Source of the DNA: Dechloromonas sp. UBA6271 | GTDB taxonomy: Bacteria; Pseudomonadota; Gammaproteobacteria; Burkholderiales; Rhodocyclaceae | Length of the DNA: 64,000 nt | Assembly (NCBI GenBank): GCA_002440665.1 | Contig: DJUX01000045.1 | Location: 25,762 to 89,761 of the forward strand | Direction of reading: 5' to 3' | Shown here: piece after piece, positions 60,992-64,000 of the stretch | Numbering within the stretch: the first letter of the stretch is position 1 | Layout: every line of letters starts with the position of its first letter | The notes under the pieces: generated by a model | The model's input: the letters and a program-made list of their open reading frames with translations, nothing else | Databases searched by the model: none | What the model was told of the DNA's origin: nothing | Program-made: the position numbers and the translations under genes

Positions 60992-61881
60992 TCGAACTCG
61001 GACCGGGTGCGGAACTATTCCGCATGTTGGGCGGCATCTTTTGGCTGATCTTCATTACTGCCATCTTGGGAGCGGCGTTGATTCCCAAAACGAAGAAAGG
61101 CAAGACCATCGCCGTGGCTGGAGTGCTGGGCATGCTGCTGCTGTTTCCCGGCAGGCAGATCGTGGAAAAGGTGCAGCGGGAAAACGCGGCACGAACCCGG
61201 CTAGCTGAGGCGGAAAAGCGCTTTCAGGAGCATTGCAAGACGGCGGGGGAGTTCATCCAAAAGACGGTAGAGAACGTCGACGGGATTCTGGTAATGAAAG
61301 TACGACCAGAAGGACAGAACTTCGGGGATCAGTACAAGATGGATGATCCGTATGGCCATGATTTGCCAGGGGATGGCTATATCGGCAACTTTCTCCGCGC
61401 GAGGAATGAGAAAGGACATCTCACGGAAGCTGCAGGCGGTTATCGCTACGTTGATGTAATCGATCCATCAGATGGGAAGCGATATCGATATACAGGAGCG
61501 GTTCGAGAAGTTACCCGAATTTCCAGCCCGCTAATTGGTGGTGACGGCAAGCCATTCAAGACCACCGCCTTCGTGCTAGACAAAATTCCTAGCGTCGACC
61601 CGCAACCACGCTACGGCGTCACCTACGACGATATTTCAACTCATGAAGACCGTGAATACTGGATCGCTGGCAGTTCGCTGCGTGTCATTGATCTGCAGAC
61701 CAACGTAGTTATCGCCGAGCGTATCGGCTACATGATGGATCGTGGACAAGGCGCAACTGGCCAAGGTGGAAGCCATCCGGCCTGGGATCGTGCAAGAGAT
61801 CATGCGTGCCCCTCTAACCCAGCAACTGATCAGACAAGAAACTTCGTTGAAAAATCGCTTCGTCCGATTCAGGAGAACTAA
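60988..61881 (+). CDS. Membrane-anchored protein of unknown function
   Basis: 297 residues from an ATG preceded by GGAGGAA. Two membrane helices are near the N-terminus (GGIFWLIFITAILGAALI and IAVAGVLGMLLLFPG), followed by a soluble domain of about 230 residues rich in Tyr and Asp (YGHDLPGDGYIGNFL, YRYVDVIDPSDGKRYRYTG). No family is recognised. It sits between two RTX-motif genes in one operon, so it could be an accessory or immunity protein for the lipase-like protein after it. Confidence 0.7.
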   Translation: MIELGPGAELFRMLGGIFWLIFITAILGAALIPKTKKGKTIAVAGVLGMLLLFPGRQIVEKVQRENAARTRLAEAEKRFQEHCKTAGEFIQKTVENVDGILVMKVRPEGQNFGDQYKMDDPYGHDLPGDGYIGNFLRARNEKGHLTEAAGGYRYVDVIDPSDGKRYRYTGAVREVTRISSPLIGGDGKPFKTTAFVLDKIPSVDPQPRYGVTYDDISTHEDREYWIAGSSLRVIDLQTNVVIAERIGYMMDRGQGATGQGGSHPAWDRARDHACPSNPATDQTRNFVEKSLRPIQEN

Positions 61882-61883
61882 CT

Positions 61884-64000
61884 ATGACGATACCGACCGT
61901 TGCTGAATATCTCAAATATGCCAACCTGCAAATGGCGGCCGAAGCTTTTATTCGTGATCCGGACTCTGGCGTGCTAAAAGGAACTAGTACTAGGTTGGAA
62001 GAAGCACTCATTGCTGGCAACAAGCATGCTTCCCGATTTACCGAGACTGAGGCGAAGACGTTTGCCGATCAATGGGAAGTCGTTGACCAGAAACCCAATA
62101 CCCCGAGCGGTTTCAGTGGCACCTTGTTCCGGAACAAAGCCAATCCTAGTGAATTGGTCATCTCCTTTCGCTCCACCGAATTTGTTGACGACGCCGTCCG
62201 CGACAACCAGGCCACCAACAAGATGGAGGTCAAGGAATACGGTTGGGCCTTTGGCCAGATCGCCGACATGGAGGACTGGTACACCAGCCTGAAGAACAGC
62301 GGCCTGCTCCCGGCCGGTTCCAAACCAACGGTCACCGGCTACAGCTTGGGTGGGCACCTGGCCACGGCCTTCAACCAACTCCATCCCAACGACGCGGCGG
62401 CGACCTATACCTTCAATGGCGCGGGCATCGGCGATCTCACCGGCGGCAAAACCCTGGCCACTGTAATCGCCGATTTCGACCGTATGCGCAAGAATGCGGA
62501 TGGTCAGCAGATCGAGTTCGCCAACGCAGATGCCCAAGCCCTCTATGAGTTCTGGCGACAAGTCCCGAGCACCGGCTGGTCGACACTCAACTTTACCTTG
62601 GAAACCGCAAAACTGGCCCCCATCCTGCTTACTAGTCCAACGGAAGCCCTCCTGCTGCAGAAAGCCTTGGGCAACATGCAAGACCTCTACAACGAGGCCA
62701 CGCGTATCAGCCTATTGACCGACACGGTAGCCAATCCCATCCCGGTTGCGCTGGCACAAGTGGGTGCCTTCGATATCGATTACCAGATCGCATTGCTCAA
62801 GGCGGCTGAATACACCAGCGCCTATCGCACCAATGCGGTTCTGAGCGGCTTTGACGCCTATGCCGAGCGCAACACGCGCTACGTAATGCCCAATTTCTAC
62901 GACATATACGGCGCCAATTCCCCCTCCGGTGTGGCGAACTCGCAGTGGCATACCGGGCAGGCGACGCCTGTCTTCATCGAAGATCAGCCCCTCTATCGTG
63001 GGGCGCCGATGATTGATGCTGCAGCGTACTCCTATTTTTACTCCGACATCAAACTGCTCGTGGATAACTACAGCACCAACGATTTCGGCGACACCCACAG
63101 TCTGGTCTTGATCGTAGATAGTTTGGCAGTCACGAATGCGCTGGCAATGCTTGATCCCAATGTGACGCTGGACACCGCAGCGACCTTCTTCAAAGCCGCG
63201 AGCATTGCCAAGCAGGAATTGACTCTGGGCAGCCAAGGCAAATCCGAAGGCGATGCCCTCGAATGGGTTCTGGATGGACTCGTCAAGCTGTTCACCAACA
63301 CCGACTCAAACCTGCACGATGGCACAGTCAAGAATGGTAGCAGCCTCACTACCGGCGGCACCTGGGCCGACGAAACCCTGCGCAAGAACTTCTACGCTGC
63401 GCTAGCGTTCCTCAACGACAAGGACAAATCCGCCTTTCCCGAACTCGCCGGCAAATTCAAACTCGGGCTGCCCGATACCCGCCTCGCTACTGCCGCGCCT
63501 ACCGACTTTGCAAGCTTGCTGACGCTGCTCTCCCTCTCCCCTGTCGCCATCCAGGCCAAGACAGGGGAAGAGGGCGCGGTTGCTGCGGCACTAGGTGCCA
63601 TATGGGCGGATGAATACGCCGCATGGAATGGCGACAGGGCACTATCCACAAGCCAACGTGCCAACGGCGGCAACTACACCGACCAATACCTCGCAGATCG
63701 CGCCGCCTTCCTCACCGGCCTGTCTGCCGCCCGCCAGGCCAATACCGGCGACGGCAAGAACCTGCGCACCGACACCGGTGGCGACCCCATCTACTTTGAA
63801 GACAAAACCAGCGGCCTGACCCTGCAAACCCAGAACAGCGGCTCCGGCCAAGGCGTCAGCGGTCCCAGTTTCCGCTTCGGTGGCACCGACAACGACACCT
63901 TCCTCGGTAGCGACCAAGCCGACCACCTCTACGGCGGCGCCGGTTCCGACACCTTGAACGGCGGTGCCGGCGACGACTTGTTGACGCGCACTGAAAAGTA
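61884..64000 (+). CDS. RTX lipase-like secreted protein (runs off right edge)
   Basis: The frame is open from an ATG with AGGAGA upstream to the last base of the window (705 codons seen). There is no signal peptide, as for type I substrates. GYSLGGH at residues 152-158 is the GXSXG nucleophile elbow of lipases (Ser154), and LVISFRSTEFVDDAVRDN precedes it as in class 3 lipase-like folds. RTX motifs appear at the end (DNDTFLGSDQADHLYGGAG and GSDTLNGGAGDDLL). The catalytic acid and His are not assigned. The last codon seen is incomplete (TA). It is expected to use the HlyB-type exporter upstream. Confidence 0.85.
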   Translation, partial: MTIPTVAEYLKYANLQMAAEAFIRDPDSGVLKGTSTRLEEALIAGNKHASRFTETEAKTFADQWEVVDQKPNTPSGFSGTLFRNKANPSELVISFRSTEFVDDAVRDNQATNKMEVKEYGWAFGQIADMEDWYTSLKNSGLLPAGSKPTVTGYSLGGHLATAFNQLHPNDAAATYTFNGAGIGDLTGGKTLATVIADFDRMRKNADGQQIEFANADAQALYEFWRQVPSTGWSTLNFTLETAKLAPILLTSPTEALLLQKALGNMQDLYNEATRISLLTDTVANPIPVALAQVGAFDIDYQIALLKAAEYTSAYRTNAVLSGFDAYAERNTRYVMPNFYDIYGANSPSGVANSQWHTGQATPVFIEDQPLYRGAPMIDAAAYSYFYSDIKLLVDNYSTNDFGDTHSLVLIVDSLAVTNALAMLDPNVTLDTAATFFKAASIAKQELTLGSQGKSEGDALEWVLDGLVKLFTNTDSNLHDGTVKNGSSLTTGGTWADETLRKNFYAALAFLNDKDKSAFPELAGKFKLGLPDTRLATAAPTDFASLLTLLSLSPVAIQAKTGEEGAVAAALGAIWADEYAAWNGDRALSTSQRANGGNYTDQYLADRAAFLTGLSAARQANTGDGKNLRTDTGGDPIYFEDKTSGLTLQTQNSGSGQGVSGPSFRFGGTDNDTFLGSDQADHLYGGAGSDTLNGGAGDDLLTRTEK

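Overview
The window looks like chromosomal DNA of a GC-rich betaproteobacterium, most likely in the Rhodocyclales (Dechloromonas/Azonexus-like). This rests on the sucC-sucD-terC order, a FimV-type polar protein, type IV pilin, PP2C/FHA signalling genes and overall composition. It is a judgement from gene content; no database was searched.

Positions 1-13,200 are mostly housekeeping and signalling: the N-terminal part of a FimV-like protein, a fumarylacetoacetate-hydrolase family enzyme, phenylacetate-CoA ligase, a MATE exporter, succinyl-CoA synthetase (sucCD), a TerC membrane protein, an ornithine cyclodeaminase-like enzyme, then PP2C phosphatase, FHA protein, metallo-beta-lactamase-fold hydrolase and a GAF/HD-GYP phosphodiesterase.

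Positions 13,400-36,130 are a surface-glycan region. A type IV pilin gene starts a short plus-strand run with a TPR/GT9-like protein and a GT2 glycosyltransferase. A long minus-strand gene train converges on it. The upstream part (36,127 to 26,899, mostly overlapping genes) builds a CDP-activated deoxysugar: RfbF, RfbG, RfbH, a NeuB-like synthase fused to a cupin, a TPP enzyme, a C-methyltransferase, a Nudix hydrolase and an SDR protein with an altered active site. Downstream are a radical SAM/SPASM enzyme with an unknown partner, a B12-type radical SAM enzyme, and a Gtr-like membrane glycosylation module (GT2, HAD, GtrA, YfhO-like), then a second TPR/GT9-like protein and a methyltransferase. 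The whole could decorate pilin or LPS.

Positions 36,250-43,030 return to core-like genes: CYTH/CHAD protein, a TolC-type outer-membrane protein with an extra C-terminal domain, a periplasmic binding protein, a YbhB/PEBP protein and MurJ.

From about 43,124 to the right edge lies an integrated element. It starts inside a tRNA-Thr gene, whose 5' half remains at 43,084-43,123. It carries a tyrosine integrase, a regulator-like protein and a complete tRNA-Thr(CGT) in opposite orientation. The cargo is a type I secretion system with a cysteine-peptidase-like protein, an unknown protein, a HlyB-type ABC exporter, a small membrane protein, a 2,888-residue RTX protein, and a downstream operon ending in an RTX lipase-like protein that runs off the window. 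An IS5-family element with a TTAG target duplication sits in codon 6 of the giant RTX gene and separates it from its native start and Shine-Dalgarno sequence.
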